Origin: Polyangia bacterium
GTDB lineage: Bacteria; Myxococcota_A; Polyangia; Polyangiales; Sandaracinaceae
Assembly (NCBI GenBank): GCA_030426845.1
Contig: JAUHXR010000049.1
Location: 1 to 39,105, forward strand
Direction: 5' to 3'
DNA length: 39,105 bases
The position numbers and the translations under genes are program-made. Of this stretch, positions 15,005 through 22,537 are shown one piece after another. The notes beneath the pieces are model-generated. The model saw only the letters and a list, made by a program, of their open reading frames with translations, searched no databases and was not told where the DNA came from. Each line of letters starts with the position of its first letter. The stretch's first letter is position 1.

Positions 15005-16350
15005 GTGGGGTCGTCCTCGGTCGAGCGCTCGGCGATCACGCGGGGCAGCCAGCCGCGCGCCTGCCCCTTGCGCACGATGGTGCGCACGAAGCGGTCGAAG
15101 TCGGTGGGCTTCTCCACGTAGTCGCGCACGCCGAGCGAGGAGAACCGCCAGCGCTGCTCCTCGTCGATCTCGCCGCTCATGACGATGACCGAGACCGCCT
15201 CGCCCCCCGGCATCGCGCGCACCCGTGAGAGCATCTCGGCCCCGTTCAAGCCCGGCATGTTGTAGTCGAGCAAGAGGAGCTGTGGCATCCAGCGCTGGGC
15301 CTCGCGCAGCCCCTCCTCGGCGTCCTTGGCGCGGGTGATGTCCACCTTGGAGTCGGCGAACGCGACCTTGGCGGCGCGACGCGCGATGCGGCCGAACACG
15401 GGGTCGTCGTCGATCACGAGGACCCGCAGCGCGTCCGAGGGGGGCAGGATCGAGCTCGACGGCGCGCGCTCCTCCGACGCGGCGAGGTTGAACGCGGCCC
15501 GCATCGCGGCGCAGGTCTGGAACCGGTCCTCGGGGCGGACCGCGAGCGCGCGCTCGATCACCGAGTCGAGGTGGCGGAGCTGGGGCGCGAAGTCCGAGGG
15601 CCGCGGGCGCTCCTCGCCCTGGTGGCGCTGCGCGAGGCGCGGCAGCTCGATCTCGTCGAACGCGGGCTGCCCGGTGAGCAGCTCGAACGCCAGGCAGCCG
15701 AGCGCGTAGACGTCGCTCGCGATCGTGGGCGGCGCGTTGAGCCAGATCTCGGGGGCCATGAACGCCGGCGTCCCGACCGTCTCCGCGCCCCCCCCGAGCT
15801 CGGCCGCGATCCCGAAGTCGACGAGCACCGGGCGTCCCGTCTCGCCCTCGATGAGGACGTTCTCCGGCTTCACGTCCCGGTGGAGCACGCCCGCGGCGTG
15901 GGCCGCGCTGAGGGCCGAGGCGATCCGGTCGAACAGCGAGAGCCCGCGGTGGAGCGGGATCACCGCGCCGTGCATCGCGTGCATCCCGATGATCTGGCTC
16001 AGCGACTCGCCCGCGACGAGCTCCATCGTGAAGAACGGGTGCGCGTGGTGGACGCCGAACGAGAAGATCGTCGGCACCCCCGGGTGGTTGACGCTCGCGA
16101 GCGCCCGGGCCTCGCGCTCGAACATCCGTCGCGAGCGCGGGCCGGCGTGGGCGCGCAGCACCTTGACCGCGACGGTGCGCTCGAGGTGCACGTCCCGCGC
16201 GGCGAGGACCCGACCCATCGCGCCCTCGCCCACCAGGCGCACGACCGAGTAGCGGCCGTCCAGCAGGTCGCCCACTTCGGGCGCGCCACCGCGCTGGTTG
16301 GGGAGCCCGCACTCGGGGCAGTGAACCGACCGCTCGAACGCGTGAGCCAC
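15001..16350 (-). CDS. Ser/Thr kinase fused to a receiver domain
   Basis: A 449-residue soluble protein joining two signalling systems. It begins with a half zinc-ribbon (HCPECGLPNQ, residues 10-19). The kinase domain (~33-290) has GEGAMGRV, K63, HRDVKPEN with D159, DFG with D178 and APE at 199-201. The C-terminal receiver (~308-430) has VIDDDP, phospho-acceptor D362 (LLDYNMPG) and K414 (VEKPTD). The receiver could gate kinase activity after phosphotransfer from the coupled hybrid histidine kinase downstream, whose GTG overlaps this stop. There is no membrane segment. ATG at 16350 gives the ribbon motif immediately; no later start would keep it. Confidence 0.92.
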   Translation of the reverse strand: MAHAFERSVHCPECGLPNQRGGAPEVGDLLDGRYSVVRLVGEGAMGRVLAARDVHLERTVAVKVLRAHAGPRSRRMFEREARALASVNHPGVPTIFSFGVHHAHPFFTMELVAGESLSQIIGMHAMHGAVIPLHRGLSLFDRIASALSAAHAAGVLHRDVKPENVLIEGETGRPVLVDFGIAAELGGGAETVGTPAFMAPEIWLNAPPTIASDVYALGCLAFELLTGQPAFDEIELPRLAQRHQGEERPRPSDFAPQLRHLDSVIERALAVRPEDRFQTCAAMRAAFNLAASEERAPSSSILPPSDALRVLVIDDDPVFGRIARRAAKVAFADSKVDITRAKDAEEGLREAQRWMPQLLLLDYNMPGLNGAEMLSRVRAMPGGEAVSVIVMSGEIDEEQRWRFSSLGVRDYVEKPTDFDRFVRTIVRKGQARGWLPRVIAERSTEDDPT

Positions 16351-16393
16351 GTGGACAGCTTACCGCGACGCGGCGGTCGACCGCGATCTCTGC

Positions 16394-16415
16394 GCGGCTA
16401 CTCCGCGGCTACTCC
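16394..16415. repeat. 11-bp tandem duplication at the 3' end of the PhoR-like kinase gene
   Basis: GCGGCTACTCC occurs twice back to back (16394-16404 and 16405-16415). The second copy contains the kinase stop codon on the minus strand (16409-16411); the first copy lies just beyond it. Confidence 0.7.
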
Positions 16416-17479
16416 GGGTCGTCGGGATCCGGCTCGGCGGACTCGAGCGGGATGAGCACCCGGAACGTCGAGCCCTCGCCGAGCTTCGACGTGACCTCGA
16501 CCGTCCCGCCCATCCGGCCGACGAGGTGGCGCACGATCGCGAGGCCGAGCCCGGTGCCGCCCTCGTCGCGCGAGCGACCCTTGTCCACCCGGTAGAAGCG
16601 CTCGAAGATCCGCTCGAGGTACTTCTCCGGGATGCCGGGCCCATGGTCCTGGACCTCCACGCACGCGGAGTCGCCCCGCGCGCTCACCCGGACCCGAACG
16701 TCGCCGCCCGGCTCGGAGTACTTGATCGCGTTCTCGATGATGTTGACGAGGACGTGGTCGAGCGCGCGGCCGCTGAGCTCGACGACGAGCGGCTGCCGCG
16801 GCGGCTCGAGGTGCACCGACACCCCCTTGTGCTCGGCGAGCGGCTCGAGGCTGGCCACGCTCTCGCGGCACACCGCGCCGATGTCCACCCGGCTCGCGGC
16901 GAACTCCTGCGCCGGTGCCTCGGCCTGGGCGAGGATCGTCAGGTCCTCGGCGAGCCGCTGCAAGCGCAGGGTGTGCCGCACGATCGCGCCCACGAAGCGC
17001 CGAGCCGCCTCGGGGTCGTTCAGGGCCCCGTCCTGGAGGGTCTCCGCGAAGCCCCGGATCGCGGTCAGCGGCGTACGGAGCTCGTGGCTCGCGTTGGCCA
17101 CGAAGTCGCGCCGCACGCGGTCGGCGTCCTTGAGCGACGTGACGTCGTGCAGGACGGTGACCACCCCGGCGCCGCGCGGCAGCGGCGCGACCTGCGCCTG
17201 GAACACGCGGAGCCGGTCTCCGATCTCGGCCTCGAGCTCGACCTCGGTCGCCTCGTTCTTCTTGCGGGCGCGCCGGATCGCGAGCCGGAGCTCCTTGCTC
17301 TTGATGACGTTCTTGGCGCGCCGGCCGCGCACGTCGCGCTCGATGAGCCGGTCGAGCGCCTTGTTGGTCAGGGTCACGCGGCCCTTCTCGTCGGTCACGT
17401 AGACCGCCTCCACCATCGAGTTGAGGACGGTTCGCAGGCGCGCCTCTTCGGGGGTCGGGTGGTCGCTCGGACGCTTCAC
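16409..17479 (-). CDS. Soluble PAS-histidine kinase, PhoR-like
   Basis: A 356-residue kinase with no membrane segment. A PAS domain (~12-115; VLNSMVEAVYVTDEKGRVTLTN, ending in VLHDVTSLKDADRVRRDF) is followed by HisKA with H132 (NASHELRTPLTAIRGF) and HATPase with NIIENAIKYSEPG, VQDHGPGIP and GTGLGLAIV. The HisKA sequence and linker resemble PhoR/PhoR-like kinases, but the N-terminal membrane region of those proteins is missing. The signal is probably cytosolic. No response regulator is adjacent, so its partner is elsewhere. It is followed 58 bases later by the kinase-receiver gene on the same strand, so joint transcription is possible. ATG at 17479 lies 52 bases from the divergent acyltransferase gene. 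Confidence 0.88.
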   Translation of the reverse strand: MKRPSDHPTPEEARLRTVLNSMVEAVYVTDEKGRVTLTNKALDRLIERDVRGRRAKNVIKSKELRLAIRRARKKNEATEVELEAEIGDRLRVFQAQVAPLPRGAGVVTVLHDVTSLKDADRVRRDFVANASHELRTPLTAIRGFAETLQDGALNDPEAARRFVGAIVRHTLRLQRLAEDLTILAQAEAPAQEFAASRVDIGAVCRESVASLEPLAEHKGVSVHLEPPRQPLVVELSGRALDHVLVNIIENAIKYSEPGGDVRVRVSARGDSACVEVQDHGPGIPEKYLERIFERFYRVDKGRSRDEGGTGLGLAIVRHLVGRMGGTVEVTSKLGEGSTFRVLIPLESAEPDPDDPE

Positions 17480-17531
17480 GGGGGATGGTCTAGCACCATC
17501 TGGGGCGTGCTACGGTGACACCCGTCGCGCG

Positions 17532-18518
17532 ATGGACCTCGCTCCCCGAGAGACCGACCCGCACGAGCAGGCCGAGTGGCTGACCGCCCGCGAGCGCGGG
17601 ACGATGTTCGGCTTCCGGCTCGCGCTCGGGATCATGCGCCTCACGGGGCGGACCGCGGCCCGCGGGCTCGCCTCGATGATCGCCCTCTACTACACGCTCG
17701 GCTCGGCCCGCGTGCGGCGCGTGCTCCGGGACTTCCACGCGCGCGCGCGCGGCGAGCGCCCGGGCTTCTGGGCGCTCTACCGACACGTCCGCACCTTCGC
17801 CCACGTCGTCCTCGACCGCTTCCTCCTGACCGAGCAGAACGGCGATAAGTTCGTCATCACGCGGGATGGCAACCACCACCTCACCGCGCTCCACGAGGCG
17901 GGCGCGGGCGCGCTCCTGATGGGCGCCCACCACGGCAGCTACGAGGCGATGCGCCTCAGCGCGCAGCAGGAGCGCTTCCGCATCAACATCCTCGGCTACT
18001 TCGAGAACGCCCGGATGGTCAACGAGCTGCTCCAGGAGCTCAACCCGACCCACTCGGAGCGCGTGATCGCGCTCAAGCCCGGCGACGCCAAGCAGATGAT
18101 CCGGGTCAAGGAGCTGCTGGAGCAGGGCGAGCTGATCGCGATGGCGGCCGACCGCGTCGGGCTCAACGACAAGACCATCGAGGTCGACTTCCTCGGCGCG
18201 CCGGCGTCCTTCCCGACCGGGCCGTGGATCCTCGCGTCGGTCCTGCGGTGCCCCGTCTACTTGACGTTCGGAATCTACGAAGCGCCCAACGTCTATCACC
18301 TGAGCTGCGAGCCCTTCGTCGAGCAGGTGAAGCTCCCCCGACAGCGGCGGCAGGAGGCGCTCCGCGAGCTGGTCGAGCGCTACGCCGCGCGGCTCGAGGA
18401 GAAGGTCCGCGAGAGCCCGGAGAACTGGTTCAACTTCTACGACTTCTGGGCGCCGCGGCCCAAGGCCGCCCGCCCGGCTCCTGCGCTTCAGAGCTCGCAG
18501 GGCAGCGCGGCGTCGTAG
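17532..18518 (+). CDS. LpxL/HtrB-like lipid acyltransferase
   Basis: A 328-residue member of the lysophospholipid acyltransferase-like LpxL/LpxM family, which acylates lipid A or related glycolipids at the inner membrane. The active-site motif is GAHHGSYEAM (H133/H134 with E138, matching H-x4-E/D). Later blocks NILGYFENARM, a basic stretch and a GQLIAMAADRVG-like segment (GELIAMAADRVG) follow family order, and FPTGPWILA precedes the C-terminal half. Residues 25-60 are moderately hydrophobic rather than a clear helix. A TACGGT hexamer at 17511-17516 may be the -10 element. It ends in a short Pro/Ala tail that overlaps the opposing LamG lipoprotein gene by 31 bases. Confidence 0.82.
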   Translation: MDLAPRETDPHEQAEWLTARERGTMFGFRLALGIMRLTGRTAARGLASMIALYYTLGSARVRRVLRDFHARARGERPGFWALYRHVRTFAHVVLDRFLLTEQNGDKFVITRDGNHHLTALHEAGAGALLMGAHHGSYEAMRLSAQQERFRINILGYFENARMVNELLQELNPTHSERVIALKPGDAKQMIRVKELLEQGELIAMAADRVGLNDKTIEVDFLGAPASFPTGPWILASVLRCPVYLTFGIYEAPNVYHLSCEPFVEQVKLPRQRRQEALRELVERYAARLEEKVRESPENWFNFYDFWAPRPKAARPAPALQSSQGSAAS

Positions 18519-19933
18519 ATCCGCAAGTCGTCGAGCCGGCCTTGGTAGTAGGCCGGGTTGAAGTCGACGTTGCGCCCCAGGCTCGGGCGGTAGGGCCCGG
18601 TGAGGTCGAGCGCGCCGCTCACCGCGAGCCGGCCGCGCTGCACGCCGTCCACGCAGAGGACGATCTCGTTGTCGGCTGCGCGGCGCACCGCCCGATAGTA
18701 GTGCCACTCGCCATAGCTGACCGGACCGAGCGCGGTGAACACCACACAGACGTCGGGGCGCCCGGCGTCGTTGCACGTGGAGCTGTCGCGGGTGTGGTGG
18801 ACCCGGGCCCACGCCTGCGAGCCGTCCAGCCAGATCGAGATCCCCCCAGGGGGTGTATCGAAGCTGGAGTCCGCGTAGAGGGAGTGGTCGAAACGCGAGT
18901 CGGTCGACGCGTTCGCCCAGAGCGAGAGCGTCCAGTCGCCCGAGTGATCGACGGGGGCCGGCGAGGCCCGCAGCCATTGCCCCAGCTCGAACAGCTCCTG
19001 AGACGTGCCGAGCCACGAGTTGGCGCCAGGGGCGCTCCGGGAGAGCTGGGTCGCCGGCCCGATGCCGTCCACTCGGTTCTCGACGGTGAAGCGCTGGCAC
19101 CGGTCGTCCAGGGGGGTCGTGCCGTCGAAACGGAGGCCGATCTGGCAGCGGTCGAGGGTCGGGGCCCCCGCGCGGGTGACCCACGCCTGGAGCCCTACCG
19201 GGGCGGCCGTCGGCCCCGAGGTCTGTTCGACCGTGATCAGCACGCGGTCGCCCATCAGGGTGTCGACCGGGAGGTCGAACTCGGTCGGAGTGGTGCCCGG
19301 GACGATCTCCACGCTCGAGGCGATGTCGGGTCGCGCGTTCCGCGAGACGAACACACGGTAGGTCTCGCCGGACACCATGCCGTCGGGAGACCGCAGCCGG
19401 CCCTGGACCCGCACGCCGCCGTCACTGCCTGCTTCGAAGCTCAGGGTCGGGTGCCCGCGTCCGGTGTCGTCTGGGTCGCTCGCGACCAGGAGGTAGCCCG
19501 CGATCCCCGCGCAGGGGGCCGCGGCCGCGTTGTCGGCGCAGCGCGCGATGAGCGGGACGTCGTCGTTGAACGCGAAGCCGTTCAGCGTGTCGCCGCCGAG
19601 TCGCACGTCGCCCATCGTCAGCTCGGGGTAGGACAGCCCCGCCGGCGAGAGGTCGTCACGGTGATAGCGCCAGTCCAGCGGCGCGCCCGTCCGGCCGAAG
19701 TCGGCGACCGCGTCGCCCTCGCACGGGCTAGGACACCCTCCGGGGCCGGCGTCGAGCGGCCCCCCCGCGTCGGTCGCTCCGGCGTCGGGCCCCGCGTCGC
19801 GCGCCCCCCCCGCGTCGGGGCCGCCGTCCGCTGGCTCGCCGGCGTCGGAGTCCGAGAACGTGAAGTCGAAGCGCGAGATCGCCGAGCAGCCGGCGAGGAC
19901 CACCGCGACCGCGACGCATGCGGCGACGCGCAT
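18488..19933 (-). CDS. LamG-domain lipoprotein with DAG-rich linker
   Basis: A 481-residue surface or periplasmic lipoprotein. The N-terminus MRVAACVAVAVVLAGC has the lipobox LAGC, followed by a disordered linker rich in Asp-Ala-Gly (residues ~33-65), a common feature of Myxococcota lipoproteins. A middle beta-rich region (~75-270) is unassigned. The C-terminal ~200 residues form a LamG/concanavalin-like domain: a GDWTLSLWANA strand, a GEWHYYRAVR strand, VLCVDGVQRG, and the closing LDDLRIYDAAL. These domains bind glycans or proteins. The start ATG at 19933 overlaps the stop of the upstream TPR gene (1 base shared), so the pair forms an operon. Confidence 0.82.
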   Translation of the reverse strand: MRVAACVAVAVVLAGCSAISRFDFTFSDSDAGEPADGGPDAGGARDAGPDAGATDAGGPLDAGPGGCPSPCEGDAVADFGRTGAPLDWRYHRDDLSPAGLSYPELTMGDVRLGGDTLNGFAFNDDVPLIARCADNAAAAPCAGIAGYLLVASDPDDTGRGHPTLSFEAGSDGGVRVQGRLRSPDGMVSGETYRVFVSRNARPDIASSVEIVPGTTPTEFDLPVDTLMGDRVLITVEQTSGPTAAPVGLQAWVTRAGAPTLDRCQIGLRFDGTTPLDDRCQRFTVENRVDGIGPATQLSRSAPGANSWLGTSQELFELGQWLRASPAPVDHSGDWTLSLWANASTDSRFDHSLYADSSFDTPPGGISIWLDGSQAWARVHHTRDSSTCNDAGRPDVCVVFTALGPVSYGEWHYYRAVRRAADNEIVLCVDGVQRGRLAVSGALDLTGPYRPSLGRNVDFNPAYYQGRLDDLRIYDAALPCEL

Positions 19934-20667
19934 CAGAACCGACCCCGCGCGCCGGCCACGCACCCTGTCGGGCCGCACGCGGCGGTCGGCGTCGGGTCGT
20001 CCGCGCCGCCCCCGGCGAGGGCCACGAGCAGCCACGCGAGGCCCGCACCCACCGCGACCCCGCCCGTGATGAGCAGGACGTCGGTGGCGATCGCGAGCGC
20101 CTGCCCGGTGTCCGCGTCGCCCCTCAGCGACGGGTCGCAGACCCGCGCCGGCGAGCACTCCGCCTCGAGCCGAGCCTGCGTGTCGAGGGTGAGGATGCCC
20201 GTCACGACGCCCGCCGCGGCGACCGCGCCCCCCGCCGCCATCACGAGCGCCGGCCCGAGCAGGTCGGGGCCGCCGCCACCGACGCTCGACGCGCTCGCCG
20301 CCGGGGCGCGGGCGCGCAGCTGGGCCGCGCGCGTCTCCACCGTGCGCCGGTCCGGGGCGTTGGGCTCCGCCGCCAGGTACTCGTCGAGCACGTCGGCGGC
20401 GGGCCCGTAGGCGCCGGCGAGCTCGTGGCAGCGCGCGACGTTCAACAGGATGTGGGCCCGGCCGGAGAGCTGATAGCTCTCGCGGAACTGCGCGGCCGCC
20501 TCGGGATAGCGGCCCTGGTCGTAGTAGGAGGTGGCGGTGTTGAAGTGGAGCCGCGCCCGCTCCTGGTCCGAGAGCTGCGCCCGCGCCGCCGACGCCGGGG
20601 CGAGGGCCGCGACGAGGAGGGCGGTGAGGGCGAGGCTCGCGCGGAGGCATCCTGACATGGCTGGCAT
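19933..20667 (-). CDS. Secreted TPR protein with C-terminal membrane helices
   Basis: A ~244-residue protein with a signal peptide (ending near ASAARA-Q), then two to three TPR units: ARLHFNTATSYYDQGRYPEAAAQF, HILLNVARCHELAGAYGPAADVL and a following helix. After a Ser/Gly linker, two hydrophobic segments (DLLGPALVMAAGG... and LAIATDVLLITGG...) give a membrane-anchored C-terminus. This TPR-plus-two-helix layout recurs in Myxococcota next to Ser/Thr kinases; function is unknown. Start is ATG at 20667 or 20658; both keep the signal peptide. It is divergent from the Ser/Thr kinase at 20695 with only 27 bases between, so regulatory sites must overlap coding sequence. Confidence 0.75.
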   Translation of the reverse strand: MPAMSGCLRASLALTALLVAALAPASAARAQLSDQERARLHFNTATSYYDQGRYPEAAAQFRESYQLSGRAHILLNVARCHELAGAYGPAADVLDEYLAAEPNAPDRRTVETRAAQLRARAPAASASSVGGGGPDLLGPALVMAAGGAVAAAGVVTGILTLDTQARLEAECSPARVCDPSLRGDADTGQALAIATDVLLITGGVAVGAGLAWLLVALAGGGADDPTPTAACGPTGCVAGARGRF

Positions 20668-20679
20668 TCCCGTTATCAT
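20652..20679 (+). promoter_or_regulatory. Candidate promoter for the QPEAG-repeat kinase
   Basis: CTGACA at 20652-20657, a 16-base spacer and TATCAT at 20674-20679 precede the TTG at 20695. The -35 region overlaps the start of the divergent TPR gene. By eye only. Confidence 0.4.
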
Positions 20680-20694
20680 CAGCGCATCGAGGGC

Positions 20695-22299
20695 TTGGCC
20701 GAAAAGAGCGTGCGCTGTCACCACTGCGGCTTGCAACACCCGCCGTCGGAGGGGGTGTGCCCGCGCACGCAGCTCAGCATGAGCCTCCCCGGCATGTGCG
20801 GCCGGACGATCGACCGCTACGAGCTGCTCGAGTGGGTCGGCGGGGGCGGCTTCGGCGCGGTCTACAAGGCCCGCCACACCATCATGCACCGCACGGTCGC
20901 GCTCAAGCTCGTGCGGCCCTCGGTCCATCAGCCGCCCGACGTGATCGAGCGCTTCGTCACCGAGGCGCGCGCCGCCGCGTCGATCGGCAATCCGCACATC
21001 ATCGAGGTGTTCGACGCGGGCGGCGTCCCCGACGGCACCCACTTCCTGGCGATGGAGCTGATCGACGGCTGCTCGCTCGGGCGGCTGCTCCACGTCGAGG
21101 AGACGGTGCCGGTCGATCGGGCCGGCAAGATCATCCTGCAGGTCCTGGACGCGCTGATCGCGGCGCACGAGGCGGGGATCGTCCACCGCGACATCAAGCC
21201 CGGCAACATCATGCTCGTGGGGACGCAGCCGGGCGGGCCGGCGCGCGACTTCGTGAAGCTCCTCGACTTCGGCATCAGCAAGGCCGCGTACCTCCAGGAC
21301 ACGCCCACCACCAAGACGGGGATGTCCATGGGCACGCCCGGCTACGCGGCGCCCGAGCAGTACATGGCCGTCAAGACGGTCGACCACCGCGCCGACCTCT
21401 ACGCGGCCTGCGTGGTGCTCTACAAGATGCTCGCCGGCCGGCTGCCCTTCGAGGCCGACAGCTACGAGGCGATGGTCATCAAGGTCTGCACGACCACGCC
21501 GACCCCGCTCGCGGAGCTCCGGCCCGACCTCAGCGCGGGGCTGGTGGGCGTGATCCACAAGGGGATGTCGACGCAGCCCGACCACCGATACGCCACCGCG
21601 GCCGCGCTCCGGCGCGCGCTCGACGACGCGCTCGCGGGGCGCGAGGAGACCCACACCGTCCCGTCAGGCTCCACGCCGATCTCCTCCTCGGGGGAGCACC
21701 CCGTCGGATCCAGCGGCGCGTTCCACCCCGAGGTGGTCGCGGCGGCCAGCTCCCAGGCCCTCACCGCGCCGCCGGCGCGCTCGTCCACCCCGCTCTGGAT
21801 CGCCGTCGGGGTGGGGCTCGGGCTCGCGGTGGGCGCCGGGATCGGGGGCTACGTTCTTCTGCGCGGCGACCCGGGCGCGGTTCAACCCGAGGCTGGTCAA
21901 CCCGAGGCCGGTCAACCCGAGGCTGGTCAACCCGAGGGCGGGCCGACGGCGCCCGAGGGCCCGACGGATCCCGCGCCCGCCGACCCGGCCCCCGACCCGG
22001 ACGGGCCGCCCGAAGCGCAGGGAGATCTGGTCATCCCCGACGTGTTCCGCGACCCGGCCTCCGGGGAGCCGTCCGACGCGCCCTCGGCGGACGCGCCCGA
22101 CGCGCCTCCCGCCGGGGAACCCTCGCCGGAGCCCTCGGGGGGCGAGGCGCCCGCGGGCACGTCGCCCGAGACGCCGACGCCGCATCGCCCGGGCACCCGG
22201 CGGCGTCGCTCGCCCGCGCCGACCCCGACGCCGCTCGCGCCGGTGGAGCGGACGCCCGAGCCCGATCCGTTCCGGCGGCCCGACCTCGTCCCGTTCTGA
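20695..22299 (+). CDS. Transmembrane Ser/Thr protein kinase with QPEAG repeats
   Basis: A 534-residue Hanks-type kinase preceded by a cysteine cluster (C8, C11, C22 and C35, probably a zinc ribbon). The kinase domain (~42-310) has GGGGFGAVYKA, K71, HRDIKPGN with D166, the DFG aspartate D191 and APEQ. A linker leads to a membrane helix (~367-388), then four QPEAG-type repeats (~397-416) and a Pro/Asp-rich tail outside the membrane. TTG at 20695 keeps the full N-terminal cysteine cluster; GTG at 20710 would also keep all four cysteines and is a real alternative. It is followed by hairpins and the foldback element rather than another gene on the same strand. Confidence 0.88.
   Translation: MAEKSVRCHHCGLQHPPSEGVCPRTQLSMSLPGMCGRTIDRYELLEWVGGGGFGAVYKARHTIMHRTVALKLVRPSVHQPPDVIERFVTEARAAASIGNPHIIEVFDAGGVPDGTHFLAMELIDGCSLGRLLHVEETVPVDRAGKIILQVLDALIAAHEAGIVHRDIKPGNIMLVGTQPGGPARDFVKLLDFGISKAAYLQDTPTTKTGMSMGTPGYAAPEQYMAVKTVDHRADLYAACVVLYKMLAGRLPFEADSYEAMVIKVCTTTPTPLAELRPDLSAGLVGVIHKGMSTQPDHRYATAAALRRALDDALAGREETHTVPSGSTPISSSGEHPVGSSGAFHPEVVAAASSQALTAPPARSSTPLWIAVGVGLGLAVGAGIGGYVLLRGDPGAVQPEAGQPEAGQPEAGQPEGGPTAPEGPTDPAPADPAPDPDGPPEAQGDLVIPDVFRDPASGEPSDAPSADAPDAPPAGEPSPEPSGGEAPAGTSPETPTPHRPGTRRRRSPAPTPTPLAPVERTPEPDPFRRPDLVPF
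21883..21942. repeat. 15-bp tandem repeat in kinase tail, 60 bp
   Basis: Four units of CAACCCGAGGCTGGT; three are near-identical and the fourth ends GGGCGGG. They encode the QPEAG pentapeptides immediately outside the membrane helix. Confidence 0.88.
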
Positions 22300-22317
22300 G
22301 CGCGGCGCGGGCAGGGG

Positions 22318-22370
22318 AGCAGGCTGGGGCAGGCAGCATGAAGAACGCGAGCGTTCTTCAGCAGCCTGCT
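22318..22370 (+). terminator. Candidate terminator or REP-like hairpin after the kinase gene
   Basis: TGAAGAACGC (22339-22348) and GCGTTCTTCA (22351-22360) are exact inverted repeats around GA. AGCAGGCTG (22318-22326) pairs exactly with CAGCCTGCT (22362-22370) outside them, leaving a 12-base bulge on the left. No T-tract follows, so it may be a REP-like hairpin or RNA-stabilising structure rather than a classical intrinsic terminator. It overlaps the left end of the foldback element by two bases. Confidence 0.55.
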
Positions 22371-22537
22371 AGAGCACCGATCGGTTTGGAGAGTCGAGAA
22401 AGCTCGGAGCGCGACGGCCGTTCGGCGTGGTCAGACGTGACGAGGCGATGCTCAGGCATCGTCGAGGAGCGGCTGGCCGCGCCGGACGGCTGTCCCGCCC
22501 GTGATTTGCGGCGGTTTCAAACCGATTGGCGCTCTAG
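22369..22537. mobile_element. 169-bp foldback (MITE-like) element with CTAG ends
   Basis: Terminal inverted repeats CTAGAGC-ACC-GATCGGTTTG (22369-22388) and its mate at 22518-22537 match at 18 of 20 bases. Inner arms 22413-22434 and 22473-22494 match at 18 of 22, and the centre is an exact stem CGATGC/GCATCG around the loop TCAG (22446-22461). The whole element therefore folds back on itself about position 22453. It has no coding capacity. CTAG at both ends may be a target duplication, as seen for some IS5-type elements (inference). Its right half recurs exactly at 9475-9561, and its last bases form the stop codon of the minus-strand radical SAM gene. Confidence 0.75.

Noticed and set aside
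16394-16415. A frameshifted or duplicated 3' end of the PhoR-like kinase
   Set aside because: The 11-bp duplication sits at the stop codon and does not interrupt any conserved kinase motif. The protein is full length for its family.
1138-18518. Overlapping convergent gene ends (1138-1157, 8728-8756, 18488-18518) as evidence of antisense regulation
   Set aside because: The overlaps are 20-31 bases and each gene's stop is well supported. Short convergent overlaps are common in compact genomes and need no special explanation.
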